The position numbers were made by a program, and so were the translations under genes. A stretch of 46,894 bases of DNA, from positions 1 through 46,894 of the forward strand of contig CAJXKW010000006.1 of assembly GCA_913055855.1 (NCBI GenBank). Reading direction: 5' to 3'. Below the pieces are notes generated by a model, which searched no databases, had not been told where the DNA came from, and saw nothing but the letters and a program-made list of their open reading frames with translations. Origin of the DNA: an uncultured Limimonas sp. Lineage in GTDB: Bacteria > Pseudomonadota > Alphaproteobacteria > Kiloniellales > Rhodovibrionaceae. Below are positions 6,810 through 16,257 of this stretch, piece by piece (the stretch's first letter is position 1; every line of letters starts with the position of its first letter).

Positions 6810-8495
6810 TCATGCGCTGCGAACCTCGGCCAGGAAGTTGTCCGCTTCCGTGTCGAGCGTGCGCGTCTGTTCGGCCATCTGCTCGGACGTCTCCAGCAGG
6901 CGCGTGGCGTTGTCGCCGGTGCTCTGGACGAGCTGGCGCACGCTGGCGATGTTCTCCGCCACCTGCGCAGAGCCGCGTGCCGCGTCGTTGATATTCCGCG
7001 AAATCTCGCCGGCGGCGGAACTCTGCTGCTGAACGGACGAGGCGATGTCCTCCGATATCTGTGACATCTCTGAAATCACGTGCGAGATGTCGTTGATCGC
7101 GTCCACGGCTTCCTTGGTCGCGGTCTGGATTGCGCCGACGTGCGTCTGGATGTCGTCAGTGGCCTTGCCCGTCTGCTTGGCGAGATTCTTCACCTCATTG
7201 GCCACCACGGCGAAGCCCTTGCCGGCCTCGCCGGCGCGGGCGGCTTCGATCGTCGCGTTAAGCGCGAGCAGGTTGGTCTGATCGGCAATTTCGTTGATGA
7301 GCTGGACGACCTCGCCGATCTTCTCGGCATTCTCGTTCAGGCTGGTGATGGTGCCCGAGGTGTTCTGGGCACGGCTGTCCGCCTTCTGCGCGATGTCTCG
7401 CGAGCGTTCGACCTGTGTGCCCACGTTCTCGATGGAGGTGGTGAGTTCGTCCGTCGCCGAGGCAACATTCTGGACGTTGTTGGACGCCTGCTCGGCGGCC
7501 GTCGCAACGGTCTGGGATTCGCCCGACGCCTGCTCGGCAGCGGAACTCATCGAGGTGGCCATGTTCTGCAGCGTGTCCGCGGCCTGCTGAACGCGCGCGA
7601 CCACGGCCTTTACGCGCTCCTCGAAGTGTGCCGCGAGCTGCTGGCGCATGTCGCGGCGATGTTCCTGCTCGGCGCGCTCGCGCTCGGCCTCGCGCTCACG
7701 CATGCGCTCGTTCTCCGCCAGCGTGTCACGGAAAACGGACACGGTGTGCGCCATGCGACCAAGTTCGTCCCGGCGCGATGTGTCGGGAATGGTAATCTCG
7801 CGCTCGCCGCGGGCCATGGCTTCGGTCGCCCGTGTGAGGCTCTGGACGGGGCGGACGATGGTGCGCCCGATGCCCCAGCTTGCCGCCAGCCCGATGAGCA
7901 CCATGGCGACGGGAATCGCCAGGAGCAGGCGGCGGCTCGTCTCCGCGCCGGCGATGGCGCCGTCGGCCTGCGCCTGCGCCCGCCGGATCTCCAAATCACG
8001 GACGGTCTCGAGCTTCTCCAGCACGCCGCCGAACTGTTTCGCCGCGCTGCGCACCATGGCCGCGGCGATACTGGGGTTCTTCTGCACCATGGTGAGCGCG
8101 TTGTCGGCGTTCTGGAAGAAGCCCGACAGCGGCTCGTCGAGGGTAGTCAGCAGCGCCGCCTGCTTTTCCGTGAGGTCGCGCCCGCGCAGGTTTTCCAGGG
8201 CCTTGCGGACCGCGGCCATTTCGGTCTCGGCCGTGCCCGCGGCCGTCTCGACCTGGTCCATCGCCTTCATCATGCCGAAGGTGCTGGCGCGGAAGAGGGC
8301 GCTCTCCAGGTTCTGCGCATGATCGACCAGGCGATTGACGCTGCGCACGTTCTCGAACGCGGCCGTCTCCATGCGTTGCATCGCGGTGACGTTGCTGTCG
8401 ATCGCGCGCAACGCGACCACGGAGAACGCGATCAAAAGGATCACCACCGCCATCGGGGCGAGGGCGACCTTGAACCGGATGGGAAGATTTTTCAT
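6810..8495 (-). CDS. Methyl-accepting chemotaxis protein (4HB sensor, HAMP, signalling domain)
   Basis: A 561-residue transmembrane chemoreceptor that controls CheA/CheW and so flagellar behaviour. Order: short cytoplasmic start, membrane segment at about 10-30 ([20 protein letters not shown]), a helical periplasmic sensor of the four-helix-bundle type (about 30-190), a second membrane segment ([21 protein letters not shown]), HAMP domain ([19 protein letters not shown]), then a long coiled-coil signalling domain. The conserved hairpin tip [20 protein letters not shown] is plainly present. No C-terminal CheR-docking pentapeptide is seen; it ends NFLAEVRSA. The Cache-like secreted protein gene lies 49 bases upstream on the same strand and is likely a partner. 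Confidence 0.95.
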   Translation of the reverse strand: MKNLPIRFKVALAPMAVVILLIAFSVVALRAIDSNVTAMQRMETAAFENVRSVNRLVDHAQNLESALFRASTFGMMKAMDQVETAAGTAETEMAAVRKALENLRGRDLTEKQAALLTTLDEPLSGFFQNADNALTMVQKNPSIAAAMVRSAAKQFGGVLEKLETVRDLEIRRAQAQADGAIAGAETSRRLLLAIPVAMVLIGLAASWGIGRTIVRPVQSLTRATEAMARGEREITIPDTSRRDELGRMAHTVSVFRDTLAENERMREREAERERAEQEHRRDMRQQLAAHFEERVKAVVARVQQAADTLQNMATSMSSAAEQASGESQTVATAAEQASNNVQNVASATDELTTSIENVGTQVERSRDIAQKADSRAQNTSGTITSLNENAEKIGEVVQLINEIADQTNLLALNATIEAARAGEAGKGFAVVANEVKNLAKQTGKATDDIQTHVGAIQTATKEAVDAINDISHVISEMSQISEDIASSVQQQSSAAGEISRNINDAARGSAQVAENIASVRQLVQSTGDNATRLLETSEQMAEQTRTLDTEADNFLAEVRSA

Positions 8496-8544
8496 CGCCG
8501 GGGTCCTTGCACCGCGCGTGGCGTGCCGGGGCGCATGCCACGGG

Positions 8545-9003
8545 TTACGGCCAGGCCATCACGCACATGTATTTTTTCGCTGCAAAGCTGGCGCACGCGA
8601 GGTGCGCGGGCTTCATTTCGCCCGTCACCGGGTGCGGAACGACGCCTTCCCAGATCATCCGACCGTCGTCGTTGCGCACCTCGGTCTTGACCTTGTCCAC
8701 GAGGGCCTCGCCGTCCGGGGCGGTCAGGCTCGAGATGTTCATCCCCGGTGTGGTCTGGCCCGAGTGATCCCAGATGACTTCCCCCGAGGCCTTGAACGCC
8801 CAGGTGTGAAGGCCCGGTCCGTCCATATTCATCAGCCCCGCCTGCGGCTTCTTCATTTTGGCAATCGCTGTGTCGAGGCTGTTGTTCGCCAGGATCGTCA
8901 GCGCCTTGTCGCGCAACTGACCCATGTCGTCCGGCGACAGTGCGGCCGCGTTGGCGGCGAGACCGAGCATCCCGATCCCCAGGACAACGGCACGGAAGGG
9001 CAT
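8545..9003 (-). CDS. Secreted single Cache-like domain protein
   Basis: A 152-residue protein with a signal peptide ([21 protein letters not shown]) and one compact domain that reads like a small-molecule-binding Cache fold: an N-terminal helix ([17 protein letters not shown]), then strands with [21 protein letters not shown] and the [18 protein letters not shown] segment typical of such domains. There is no membrane anchor after the leader, so it is probably free in the periplasm. Two cysteines near the C-terminus (HLACAS, YMCVM) may pair. A strong AAAGGAG ribosome site lies 6 bases before the ATG. The downstream neighbour on the same strand is a chemoreceptor, so a ligand-presenting role in chemotaxis is plausible. 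Assignment rests on pattern resemblance only. Confidence 0.7.
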   Translation of the reverse strand: MPFRAVVLGIGMLGLAANAAALSPDDMGQLRDKALTILANNSLDTAIAKMKKPQAGLMNMDGPGLHTWAFKASGEVIWDHSGQTTPGMNISSLTAPDGEALVDKVKTEVRNDDGRMIWEGVVPHPVTGEMKPAHLACASFAAKKYMCVMAWP

Positions 9004-9332
9004 CGTGGACTCCTTTACGTTTACTCAAATATGAAAAAGCACACAAAAGGTGTAACACGTGCGCGCATGCCGGGCAATGCGGCGGTACTGATCCAAAGGG
9101 TTGCATGGCAGAAATCGCATGGTGTGCAGCGCCGATATGTTCCTGTCTTCGGTGAACGCAGTGACTGCCGCGCAGACGCGCCGGTTCCCGGACACGGCTT
9201 GCCCCGGACCAGGATCGAGCGCGATCGGATGTCGACATATGCACGGAATGCGGGTAAACCCGAAATAGAGACTGGGAAGTCGTATGCGCGTAGCGCAACT
9301 CTGCGCCGCATTTTCGGGCCAGGAGACACGCA
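9004..9332. other. Intergenic region between Cache-like gene and second PSD-like gene
   Basis: About 330 bases without a convincing gene. An AT-rich tract at about 9015-9060 lies just upstream of the Cache-like gene and probably carries its promoter on the minus strand, though no clean -35/-10 pair stands out. An AGGAGA ribosome site at 9320-9325 belongs to the plus-strand gene that starts at 9333. Confidence 0.5.
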
Positions 9333-10364
9333 ATGGCGCACCACTCAGTGGTCCAGCGGCTGGAAACGCTGCTTCAGACGGACGTGCGCATCCGGCGCGG
9401 CTTGGCGGAAGCGGTGCGCGCGGCAAACCTGCCCGATATCGAAAGTATCGACGGGTATATCGCCTACCTCGATGCGCTCGTAGAGAGCATTCCCAGCCCG
9501 GACACGCTGTATCCGCAGATCGTGAAGTTCTACTGGATCCTGAAGCAGGAGCCGGCGCGCCGGATCCGGGCGGAGTCCGGGGTGTTCCGCCGTTGGATCG
9601 CCAGCTTCATCGAGGCCTGGGGAACTTTTCTGGATACGCCGGAGTCCGCCAAGCACATCCAGGCATTCCTGGACGATCCGGAGTTCCGCATCGAAGAGTA
9701 CGATCCCGGGCCGAGCGGCTGGATGACGTTCAACCAGTTTTTTGCCCTTGCGATTCGCCCGGGCATGCGTCCGGTTGCGGGGCGCTTCGACGACCGCGTA
9801 ATCGTCGCGCCCGCCGACAGTCTCTACAAAACCCAGGTTCCCATCGGCGATGACGCGACCATCGTGTCGAAGGGCGTGACCTATCCGATTCCCTCGCTGC
9901 TGGCGGACAGCGCGTATGCGCGCGCGTTTGAAGGCGGCACCTTCATGCACGCGTTCCTGCACGTGAACGATTACCACCGCTACCACGTGCCGGTGCGCGG
10001 CGAGGTTAAGGACGTCCGGCACATCCTCGGCGAGGTGAACCTCGACGTGTACCAGGATGCCGCCGGCAACCTGGAAGCGCACGCGGGTGTGGGCCATCAG
10101 TTCCAGCAGGCCCGGGGGCTCATCATTCAGGACTCGCCCGTCGGCCTTGTGGCCACGCTGCCCATCGGGATGGGCCAGGTATCGTCGGTCAATGTCACGC
10201 CGCGTGTCGGAAGCTATCTCGATAAGGGCGAGGAATTCGGCTACTTCCTCTTCGGCGGGTCGGACATCGTCATCCTGTTCCAGCGGGGTGCCGCGGATCT
10301 CACGGTCGAGCGCGACACCCACCGCAAAGTGGGCGAGCGGATCGGCACGGGCGTCGTCCGGTAA
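9333..10364 (+). CDS. Phosphatidylserine decarboxylase-family protein, copy 2
   Basis: A 343-residue paralogue of the protein at 5709-6755, alignable end to end. Shared blocks include the helical N-terminal domain, YDPGPSGW, the catalytic Asp in APADS, the His pair in YHRYHVPVRG, the QARGLI-QDSP segment, and the autocleavage site GG-Ser310 in LFGGSDI. It should mature into two chains with a pyruvoyl group. Differences are scattered rather than clustered, so there is no sign that one copy is dead. Good ribosome site (AGGAGA). The two copies flank the chemoreceptor/Cache pair, an arrangement that points to local duplication followed by divergence or insertion of the middle pair. The physiological amine product is unknown. 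Confidence 0.85.
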   Translation: MAHHSVVQRLETLLQTDVRIRRGLAEAVRAANLPDIESIDGYIAYLDALVESIPSPDTLYPQIVKFYWILKQEPARRIRAESGVFRRWIASFIEAWGTFLDTPESAKHIQAFLDDPEFRIEEYDPGPSGWMTFNQFFALAIRPGMRPVAGRFDDRVIVAPADSLYKTQVPIGDDATIVSKGVTYPIPSLLADSAYARAFEGGTFMHAFLHVNDYHRYHVPVRGEVKDVRHILGEVNLDVYQDAAGNLEAHAGVGHQFQQARGLIIQDSPVGLVATLPIGMGQVSSVNVTPRVGSYLDKGEEFGYFLFGGSDIVILFQRGAADLTVERDTHRKVGERIGTGVVR

Positions 10365-10369
10365 GGGAC

Positions 10370-11803
10370 TCAGGCGCCGCCCTTGATGGTCTCGAACGCG
10401 TCCAGGGCGCGCTTGCGCGCGGCCTTGTGGTCCACCAGCGGCTCGGGATAGCTGGTACCCAGCGTGATTCCGGCGTGGGCCAGGACGCTCGCCGGTGCCG
10501 TCCAGGGCGCGTGCAGGTAACGGTCGGGCAGGGCGGCGATTTCGGGCACCCAGCGCCGGACGTAGGCGCCCCCAGGATCGAACTTCTGCCCTTGCGTGAC
10601 CGGGTTGAAGATCCGGAAGTAAGGGGCCGCGTCGGCACCGCAGCCGGCGACCCACTGCCAGGACGCGGCGTTGGTGGCCGGGTCCGCGTCCACCAGGGTG
10701 TCCCAGAACCACGTCTCGCCCCACTGCCAGGGGATGAGCAGATCCTTGACCAGGAACGAGCCCACGATCATGCGCACGCGGTTGTGCATCCACCCGGTCG
10801 CGTAGAGTTCGCGCATGCCCGCGTCGACGATGGGATAGCCGGTCTGCCCACGCGCCCAGGCGCGGTAGCCGTCGCCGTCCTCACGCCACGGGAAGGCGCG
10901 GAACGCGGGCTTCCAGGTGACGTCCGCGAGATCCGGCCACCAGTAGAGCAGATGATAGGAAAAGTCGCGCCAGCCCAACTCGCGTAGGAAGGTCATGCCC
11001 GCGTCGTGGCAAGCGTCCTCCATCATGCGGTGCTGGGTGGCGTGCCACAGCTGGGCGGGCGAGATCTCCCCCCAGCGCAGGTGCGGCGACATGGCGCTCG
11101 TACCGGCGCGGTCGGGGCGGTTGCGCAGCTCCGGATACTGCGCCAACGCGCCGTCGAGGAAGGCGTGCAGTCGCGCTTGTGCGCCCGCTTCGCCGGGAGT
11201 CCAGGTGGCGTGCAGGCCGCCGGACCAGTCGGGCCGCGTCGGGTGCAGGCCCCAGGAATCCAAGTCGTCGCCGCGTACGGCCGGACCCGTGGGGATGTGT
11301 TCGGGAGCGGGCTGCGGCTCGGCCGGCGCGCCCAGCTTGAGCAGCGCCTTCCAGAATGGCGAGAAGACCTTGTACGGCGCGCCGCCGCCCGTCTTTGGGA
11401 CCCAGGGCTCGTGAAGGACCCGGTCCTGAAAGCTCGCGGCCGTGATTCCGGCCTCCTTGAGCGTCTGCTTGATCCGCGAGTCGCGCTCGCGCGCCCAGCC
11501 TTCGTAAAGCCGGTTCCAGGCCACGGCCGTGGCGTCCGTTTCCGCCGCGAGTTCGGGGATGACCCGATCCGCCGGCCCGCAGCGCAGCACCAGCCGATTG
11601 CCGTATTCGCGCAGCGCCGCGTCCAGCGCCCGCAGGCTGTGGTGCAGCCACCAGCGGGCGGCGCCGCCCGGCTGCCATGGGTCCGGCCAGTGGTCGTCCA
11701 GCACGAACACGGGCACCACGGGGGCGCCGCGCGCGATCGCCCAGACCAGGGCGGGATTGTCCGAGATGCGCAGGTCCGCGCGGAACCAGACGATGGTGGT
11801 CAT
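10370..11803 (-). CDS. phr: Deoxyribodipyrimidine photolyase
   Basis: A 477-residue class I photolyase/cryptochrome that uses blue light and FAD to split UV-induced pyrimidine dimers. The N-terminal antenna domain starts TIVWFRADLRISDNPAL. The C-terminal FAD-binding domain holds the family's best-kept blocks: GYPIVDAGMRELYATGWMHNR, the FAD-pocket segment WFWDTLVDADPATNAASWQW, and PYFRIFNPVTQGQKFDP. Length is typical (450-480). It converges with the second PSD-like gene with only 5 bases between their ends. Photolyase rather than signalling cryptochrome is favoured by its company of DNA-repair genes downstream and by the standard length without a tail. Confidence 0.95.
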   Translation of the reverse strand: MTTIVWFRADLRISDNPALVWAIARGAPVVPVFVLDDHWPDPWQPGGAARWWLHHSLRALDAALREYGNRLVLRCGPADRVIPELAAETDATAVAWNRLYEGWARERDSRIKQTLKEAGITAASFQDRVLHEPWVPKTGGGAPYKVFSPFWKALLKLGAPAEPQPAPEHIPTGPAVRGDDLDSWGLHPTRPDWSGGLHATWTPGEAGAQARLHAFLDGALAQYPELRNRPDRAGTSAMSPHLRWGEISPAQLWHATQHRMMEDACHDAGMTFLRELGWRDFSYHLLYWWPDLADVTWKPAFRAFPWREDGDGYRAWARGQTGYPIVDAGMRELYATGWMHNRVRMIVGSFLVKDLLIPWQWGETWFWDTLVDADPATNAASWQWVAGCGADAAPYFRIFNPVTQGQKFDPGGAYVRRWVPEIAALPDRYLHAPWTAPASVLAHAGITLGTSYPEPLVDHKAARKRALDAFETIKGGA

Positions 11804-12063
11804 GACGGGTCTTTCTGCGTTCCTTTGCGCAAGGGTGTACGGGCGTGCGAAGGGCCGGGATGATCCTGCCCTGCGCCGCCGGGTGGTATGCCGCGTGCAT
11901 GCACCTTTTGCGATGCATGTTGCATGTGCTATACAGGCCGCGTTAGGCGGGCGGCGCTAGGTTCCCCAAAAACCCCAACTCCCCCGTTGTCGGCGCTGTC
12001 CGCCTTTCCAGCGGCGGCGTGTTCGGTGTTCGCAGGTGGTGGCGTGCTATACGCGTACATGCG

Positions 12064-12804
12064 TCAGGAAAGGCCGCGTGCTTCCGGGATCAGGGCCCTG
12101 GCGCTGTAGGTGTAGACGGCCTTTCGGCCGATCAAGTAAGCGGCGAAACGCGTCCCCAGCAGGCCCCGCAGCGCCGGGGCGAGCACATTGAGCCCGCCCG
12201 TGTAGGTGCCGAACGCGGGCAGGATCAGCCGCCGCCCATCGCCGGCGAAACAGCGTGCGGCAACGCGCCGGCCGCGCACGCGCACCGCGGCCTTGGGGTG
12301 ATAGTGGCCGGAAACCTCGCCCGACACAGGGGCGTCCGGATCCGCCGCGTGCCGGAAGATCAGCCCGCCAAGGACGATTTCGTCATGGACCTCACCGCCC
12401 AGCTCGCCCGGGGGCGCCGGGTCGTGGTTGCCCGCGATCCAGATCCATCGGTGCGCCGCCGTCAGCGCGGCGAGGCGCGCGCATTCGGCTCGGGACAGCC
12501 GCTGGTCCGCGCGGCGGTCGTGGAAGGAGTCGCCCAGGCAGATCACCGTTTCCGGCCGGTGTAGGTCCAGGACGGCTTCCAGCCGGTCGAGGGTGGCGGC
12601 GCTGTCGTAGGGCGGCAGGGGATGGCGCGCCCGGCCGCCGTGATAGCTGCTGCCCTTCTCCAGGTGCAGGTCCGCGACCACGAGCACGCCGCGCTCGGGC
12701 CACACCAGCGCGCCGGCGGGGTCGGCCTGCAGCCGCGCGCCGTTGATCGGAATCGGGCGTTGGGTAGGCGTCTCGCTCGGGCGGGTCGTCGGGGTCGCGG
12801 TCAT
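12064..12804 (-). CDS. pdeM: Ligase-associated metallophosphoesterase PdeM
   Basis: A 246-residue calcineurin-type phosphoesterase with the four metal-binding blocks in order: VADLHLEKG, GDSFHDRR, GNHDPAP and SGHYHPK. The opening LQADPAGALVWPERGVLVVADLHLEKGSS is characteristic of the DNA-damage-response PdeM family that accompanies the ligase-associated helicase. It probably acts as a nuclease in a repair complex whose other usual members (an ATP-dependent ligase and a beta-CASP exonuclease) are not in this window. Residues 1-18 are Pro/Thr-rich and not family-like, so the true start could be slightly further in. It is separated from the helicase gene by a DUF29 gene. Confidence 0.85.
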   Translation of the reverse strand: MTATPTTRPSETPTQRPIPINGARLQADPAGALVWPERGVLVVADLHLEKGSSYHGGRARHPLPPYDSAATLDRLEAVLDLHRPETVICLGDSFHDRRADQRLSRAECARLAALTAAHRWIWIAGNHDPAPPGELGGEVHDEIVLGGLIFRHAADPDAPVSGEVSGHYHPKAAVRVRGRRVAARCFAGDGRRLILPAFGTYTGGLNVLAPALRGLLGTRFAAYLIGRKAVYTYSARALIPEARGLS

Positions 12805-12937
12805 CCGGGCTCGCGGTCATCATCGGCTCGTGCCACACCGTGGACGCAAATGCGCGTGGCTATTCGCTCAGCGGCACGCAAGATCTTGTGCACTGTCTAG
12901 CACGCGCCCTGCGGTTGGCAAAGCATCGGATGGCGGC

Positions 12938-13438
12938 TCAGCCGCTTCCCGTATCGCACGCGAGCCGGTACTGAAGCATCGCGACGGCGGCATCCGCGTC
13001 GAACTGGGGTTCGAGGAGATCGTTCAGGGTGAACGGACAGTCGCCCACGTCGCCGAGTGGTCCCTCGCCGTAATCGGCAAGCTCGTCGTCGGCCGCGCGG
13101 ACGGCTTCGTGCCAGGCCTCGGTCATGTCGAGATGCTGACGCATCGCCGGTGAAAAGTTGCGGCGTGCATTCTTGGCGAAGGTCCGGGCCTCGCGCCGCC
13201 ACGCGCCCCTGGGTGCCTCGGCGGGCGATGCCGCCAACTTCAAGAGGTGTTCGAGACAGCGCTCGATGTTGCTCTGCGTGGCATTGCGCGCGGCCCGTCC
13301 CAAGTCCTCGATTTCCTCGGCCACGCGCTCGGCGTCGAAGCGATTGTCTCCCGCAAAGGCACGAAGGCGCGCAGCCTGATCCTGGGTCCAGGCGTAAAAA
13401 TCGTCCTCGTAAAGGTCACGAGCGGCAGCGTCGGCCAT
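12938..13438 (-). CDS. DUF29 family protein
   Basis: A 166-residue protein with the DUF29 pattern: an opening LYEDDFYAWTQDQAARLR, the acidic AEEIEDLGRAARNATQSNIERCLEHLLKL helix, and a C-terminal CPFTLNDLLEP block. The biochemical role of DUF29 is unknown; the genes are common in cyanobacteria and some proteobacteria, often in several copies. A strong GGAGG ribosome site lies 5 bases before the ATG. It sits between the ligase-associated helicase and pdeM on the same strand, where these two are usually adjacent, which suggests a later insertion. There are 75 bases upstream to the helicase stop and 133 downstream to pdeM, so it may have its own promoter. Confidence 0.88.
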   Translation of the reverse strand: MADAAARDLYEDDFYAWTQDQAARLRAFAGDNRFDAERVAEEIEDLGRAARNATQSNIERCLEHLLKLAASPAEAPRGAWRREARTFAKNARRNFSPAMRQHLDMTEAWHEAVRAADDELADYGEGPLGDVGDCPFTLNDLLEPQFDADAAVAMLQYRLACDTGSG

Positions 13439-13513
13439 GGCATCCTCCCGCCTACCAATTTAGCAGACCAGCCCGATATGCAAATGCGTTGACCAAGCGG
13501 ACGGTGGCGGCCG

Positions 13514-15985
13514 TCAAATCGGCAACTCGGCCTGATCGGCCTCGGGCGCGGTCGCCTCGTCGATCAGGGCCTGTGCGCCCTCGTCGAGAAGTTCGTCCAG
13601 GGCCTCGCCGTGGACCTGCTCGCGCCCGACCTCCAGGAGCACCGGCACCGCGAGCGGCGAGATGCGCGATAGCCGCTGGAAGCGGGTGGCGCCCTGGGTG
13701 CGCGCGAGCATGTCGTTGAGCCGCTTGACGTCGGTCAGCCCGGCCGCCGCCTCCTGGTGCGTGGCGCGCAGGAGGATGTGGTCCGGTTCGTGCTTGCGCA
13801 GGGCGTCGTAGATCAGGTCGGCAGAGAACGTGACCTGCTTGCCGGTTTTTTCCTGGCCCGGCATCTGCTTTTCGATCAGACCCGCAACCACGCCCACGTT
13901 GCGGAAGGTCCGCCGGAGCATCGAGGACTCGGCCATCCAGGCCTCCAGGTCGTCGCCCATCATGTCCTGGTCGAACAGCGCATCCACCTGATCCGGCGTG
14001 GGCGCGCGCAGCGACCAGGTGGCAAGCACGTAGTCCGTGGCGACGAAGCCCAGCGGGCCCAGACCCAGGCGCTCCAGCCGCCGGGTGAGCAGCATGCCCA
14101 GCGTCTGGTGCGCGTTTCGCCCTTCGAAGCAGTACGCGACCAGGAATTCCTTGTCCCCGCGCGGGAAGGATTCCACCAGAAGCCCGTCGCCGCCCGGCAC
14201 CACCGAGCGCCAGCGCTGCATGCCCAGCCATTTGCACACGGCCTCGGGCAGATCGTTCCATGCCCGGCCGTCGGCGAGGATGCCCCGGACGCGCTCGGCG
14301 AGGTGCGTGGAGAGCGGCATCTTGCCGCCGACGTAGGCGGGCACCTTGGGTTCCTGACCCCGCTTGGCGCGGCTGACCTGCGCCGAGACATCCTTGATGC
14401 CCTCGAAACGCAGGAGCTGCCCGGCGAACAGGAAGGTGTCGCCGGGCTGGAGCATCTGCACGAAGTATTCCTCGATCTCCCCCAGCACCTGCCCGCCGCG
14501 CAGGCGCACCTTGAGCGTGGGCGCCTCCACGATGGTGCCCACGTTCAGGCGGTAGCGCTGCGCATCCCGGCCCGAGGTGATCCAGTACCGCCCGTTCCCA
14601 TCCGTCTGCAGCCGCCGGAAGCGGCGATAGCTCGCCAGCGCATACCCGCCGTGGTCGACGAACGCGAGGGCGTCGTCGAAATCCCGCCGCGGCAGATCGC
14701 GGTAGGGCTGGGCGCGCGTGACTTCGTCGTACAGGGTATCGGTGTCAAACGCGCCCGAACACGCCGTGCCCAGAATGTGCTGGCAGAGCACGTCCAGCCC
14801 GCCCGGGCGCAGGTCCGTGCCGTCCAGGGTGTTCGCTCGAACGGCGTCCAGCGCGGCCCGGCACTCCAGCACCTCGAACCGGTTGGCGGGGACGAGGAGG
14901 GCGCGGCTGGGCTGGTCGAGGCGGTGGTTGGCGCGGCCGATCCGCTGGAGCAGGCGCGCCACGCCCTTGGGCGCGCCGATCTGGACGACCAGGTCCACGC
15001 TTCCCCAGTCGATCCCCAGGTCGAGCGACGAAGTCGCAACCACGGCTTTCAACTCGCCGCGCGCCATCGCCGCCTCGACCTTGCGGCGCTGCTGCACGTC
15101 GAGCGAGCCGTGATGCAGGGCAATGGCGAGGGTGTCTTCGTTGAGGTCCCAGAGTTCCTGAAAGACGATTTCCGCCTGCGCGCGCGTGTTGACGAAGACG
15201 ATGGCGGTGCCCGCTTGCTTGACGGCCTCGTAGACCTCGGGCAGCGCGTGCACCGCCATGTGTCCGCCCCAGGGCAGGTATTCGCGGGTGGTCAGGATGT
15301 CGATTTGCGGTTCCGGCCCGGGCGCACCCGGGATGCGCGCCACGTCGGGCGCGGGCTCGGCGGCTTCCGGGCCGCCCGGATCGGCGGACAGCCACGCGGC
15401 AAGGCCGTCGGGGTCGCGCACGGTCGCGGAGAGACCGATGCGCCGGCAGCGCGGGGCGAGGGTATGGAGCCGACTCAGGCCGAGGGCCAGCAGGTCGCCG
15501 CGCTTGGTCCCCGCGAGCGCGTGCAGCTCATCGATCACCACCGTTTTCAGGTCGGCGAAGAAGCGCGGCGCATCGTGGTAAGACAGCAGCAGCGCCAGCG
15601 ATTCGGGCGTGGTCAGCAGGATCTGCGGTGGCTGGCGGCGCTGGCGCTGGCGCCGGTTCTGCGGCGTGTCGCCCGTGCGCGTTTCCGTGTTGATGGGCAG
15701 GCCCATCTCCGCGATGGGCTCGGTGAGGTTGCGGTGGATGTCCTGCGTGAGCGCCTTCAGCGGCGAGACGTAAAGGGTGTGCAGGCCGGCGCGCGGCGAT
15801 TCGGCCAGTTCGGCGAGGGTGGGCAGAAATCCGGCGAGCGTCTTGCCGCCGCCCGTCGGCGCGATCAGCAGCACGGACTGCCCGCGCCGCGCCGCGTCGA
15901 GCACGGCCGTCTGGTGTTCGTGCGGCGTCCAGCCGCGGTTGGCAAACCAGGCATCAAGCGTGTGGGGCAGGGCAGCTTCGGGCAT
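13514..15985 (-). CDS. Ligase-associated DEXH-box DNA helicase (Lhr-like)
   Basis: An 823-residue superfamily 2 helicase of the type that accompanies bacterial ATP-dependent ligases and acts in DNA repair. It has Walker A at residues 42-49 (APTGGGKT), TPESLALLL, a DELH box (VVIDELHAL) and SATV in the first RecA domain. The second domain carries VFVNTRAQAEIV, SSLDLGIDWGSVD and the arginine-finger block RIGRANHRLDQPSRA. A winged-helix and Lhr-core region follows. The start MPEAALPHTLDAWFANRGW at 15985 fits family starts and length; reading on to 16414 adds unrelated residues that overlap the upstream small gene. Functional partner of the pdeM gene downstream. Confidence 0.93.
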   Translation of the reverse strand: MPEAALPHTLDAWFANRGWTPHEHQTAVLDAARRGQSVLLIAPTGGGKTLAGFLPTLAELAESPRAGLHTLYVSPLKALTQDIHRNLTEPIAEMGLPINTETRTGDTPQNRRQRQRRQPPQILLTTPESLALLLSYHDAPRFFADLKTVVIDELHALAGTKRGDLLALGLSRLHTLAPRCRRIGLSATVRDPDGLAAWLSADPGGPEAAEPAPDVARIPGAPGPEPQIDILTTREYLPWGGHMAVHALPEVYEAVKQAGTAIVFVNTRAQAEIVFQELWDLNEDTLAIALHHGSLDVQQRRKVEAAMARGELKAVVATSSLDLGIDWGSVDLVVQIGAPKGVARLLQRIGRANHRLDQPSRALLVPANRFEVLECRAALDAVRANTLDGTDLRPGGLDVLCQHILGTACSGAFDTDTLYDEVTRAQPYRDLPRRDFDDALAFVDHGGYALASYRRFRRLQTDGNGRYWITSGRDAQRYRLNVGTIVEAPTLKVRLRGGQVLGEIEEYFVQMLQPGDTFLFAGQLLRFEGIKDVSAQVSRAKRGQEPKVPAYVGGKMPLSTHLAERVRGILADGRAWNDLPEAVCKWLGMQRWRSVVPGGDGLLVESFPRGDKEFLVAYCFEGRNAHQTLGMLLTRRLERLGLGPLGFVATDYVLATWSLRAPTPDQVDALFDQDMMGDDLEAWMAESSMLRRTFRNVGVVAGLIEKQMPGQEKTGKQVTFSADLIYDALRKHEPDHILLRATHQEAAAGLTDVKRLNDMLARTQGATRFQRLSRISPLAVPVLLEVGREQVHGEALDELLDEGAQALIDEATAPEADQAELPI

Positions 15986-16032
15986 GGCACCGGCGATGTA
16001 TCGCAAACGCAGCGCGGCGCACAGGCCCCGCG

Positions 16033-16257
16033 CTACTGGTGGCCCACATCGTCGTCGTGGCCGCTTCGGCTGGAGTAGAAGACAAGGGTCATGAGGCCCG
16101 CGCCCAGGGCCACGGCGAGCCCCACGCCCACGCCGATGGCGGCGATTCCGTGCCAGGAGATCGTCGTGTCCGCCATGATGATCCAGGTGTACGCGGTGAG
16201 CGCGATCACCGTGGCCAGGGCGGCGAACAGGGCTGCGGCGATGCGTCCGGGCGTCAT
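16033..16257 (-). CDS. Small two-helix membrane protein
   Basis: A 74-residue protein with two hydrophobic segments (IAAALFAALATVIALTAYTW and IAAIGVGVGLAVALGAGLMT) and a short polar His/Asp-rich tail (SSRSGHDDDVGHQ). A GGGAG ribosome site lies 6 bases upstream. It precedes the helicase gene on the same strand by 47 bases. No family recognised; the size and topology resemble many uncharacterised alphaproteobacterial membrane miniproteins. The acidic-histidine tail could bind a metal. Confidence 0.65.
   Translation of the reverse strand: MTPGRIAAALFAALATVIALTAYTWIIMADTTISWHGIAAIGVGVGLAVALGAGLMTLVFYSSRSGHDDDVGHQ

Noticed and set aside
7080..8690. 536-codon open frame on the plus strand
   Set aside because: Antisense to the chemoreceptor; Arg/Leu/Gly-rich without features.
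9113..9140. Possible sigma54 promoter (TGGCAG then GCATGG)
   Set aside because: The GG and GC elements are 8 bases apart where 10 are required.
11866..11945. Cluster of TGCAT words and short inverted repeats upstream of the photolyase
   Set aside because: Irregular and short; no consistent repeat unit, so not a CRISPR, attachment site or defined operator.
13757..16078. 773-codon open frame on the plus strand
   Set aside because: Antisense to the DEXH helicase; no recognisable domain and composition typical of a reverse shadow.
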